From Planctomycetaceae bacterium (GTDB lineage: Bacteria; Planctomycetota; Planctomycetia; Pirellulales; Thermoguttaceae): 15,258 nucleotides of DNA. Positions 15,231 through 15,258 of this stretch are shown here, one piece after another. Numbering within the stretch: the stretch's first letter is position 1; every line of letters starts with the position of its first letter. The stretch covers positions 1-15,258 of the forward strand of contig JAITDV010000461.1 in the NCBI GenBank assembly GCA_031282385.1, in the 5' to 3' direction. Under the pieces are notes generated by a model. That model did not search any database, was not told the origin of the DNA, and saw only the letters and a list, made by a program, of their open reading frames with translations. The position numbers and the translations under genes are program-made.

Positions 15231-15258
15231 TAGACCTTTTCTCTAACCTAAAAATACA
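15231..15258 (+). repeat. Repeat family A, copy A4 (right-truncated)
   Basis: TAGACCTTTTCTCTAACCT followed by AAAAATACA, identical to the start of A2, cut by the window end. It is inverted with respect to A1 at the other edge. Confidence 0.85.

Overview
This window looks like AT-rich DNA from the phylum Planctomycetota, possibly a Pirellulales-type lineage. The evidence is three DUF1559 proteins (prepilin-type N-terminus plus the C-terminal H-x9-DG motif), two short planctomycete-style lipoproteins with a carboxypeptidase-regulatory-like fold, a planctomycete conserved hypothetical protein, and a 1241-residue RpoB. Assignment below phylum is inference. I found no tRNA, rRNA, CRISPR array or transposase.

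Layout. 1-630: end of a dispersed repeat (family A), a decayed Rpn/PD-(D/E)XK nuclease remnant and a copy of repeat family C. 631-1089: conserved hypothetical protein. 1627-1842: rpsU (S21). 1843-2695: three copies of repeat family B and a strong intrinsic terminator with no gene before it. 2696-4207: an FGGY-type sugar-kinase homologue that has lost its expected catalytic aspartates. 4208-4881: a repeat nest (families D, E, A). 4882-7909, minus strand: lipoprotein, DUF1559 protein with a G14 tract in its leader, second DUF1559 protein. 7910-9136: repeats C, D, A, B. 9137-12862: rpoB without rpoC or rplJL beside it. 13255-14509: DUF1559 protein with a G12 tract in its leader. 14686-15225: lipoprotein. 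A further copy of repeat A starts just after that stop and runs off the end.

The most striking observation is the pair of G tracts. Two of the three DUF1559 genes carry a long run of G on the coding strand (14 and 12 bases). Each run begins 84-85 bases after an ATG with a good ribosome binding site, and each follows the same 12-base sequence ATGTTAAAATAG. In both genes the run is one G too long, so translation ends at codon 35 before the prepilin motif. Removing one G would open reading frames of 373 and 417 codons. This is the layout expected of contingency loci switched by slipped-strand mispairing, acting here on prepilin-like surface proteins. The third DUF1559 gene has no tract and an intact frame. 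Each switchable gene sits beside a lipoprotein gene, with a family B palindrome between them.

The second theme is the density of small non-coding palindromic repeats: family A (TA-bounded ends, tandem 27-base hairpin units of variable number), family B (six copies of about 98 bp), family C (two full copies and one partial) and D/E. The window begins and ends inside family A copies, which suggests a contig bounded by a high-copy repeat.
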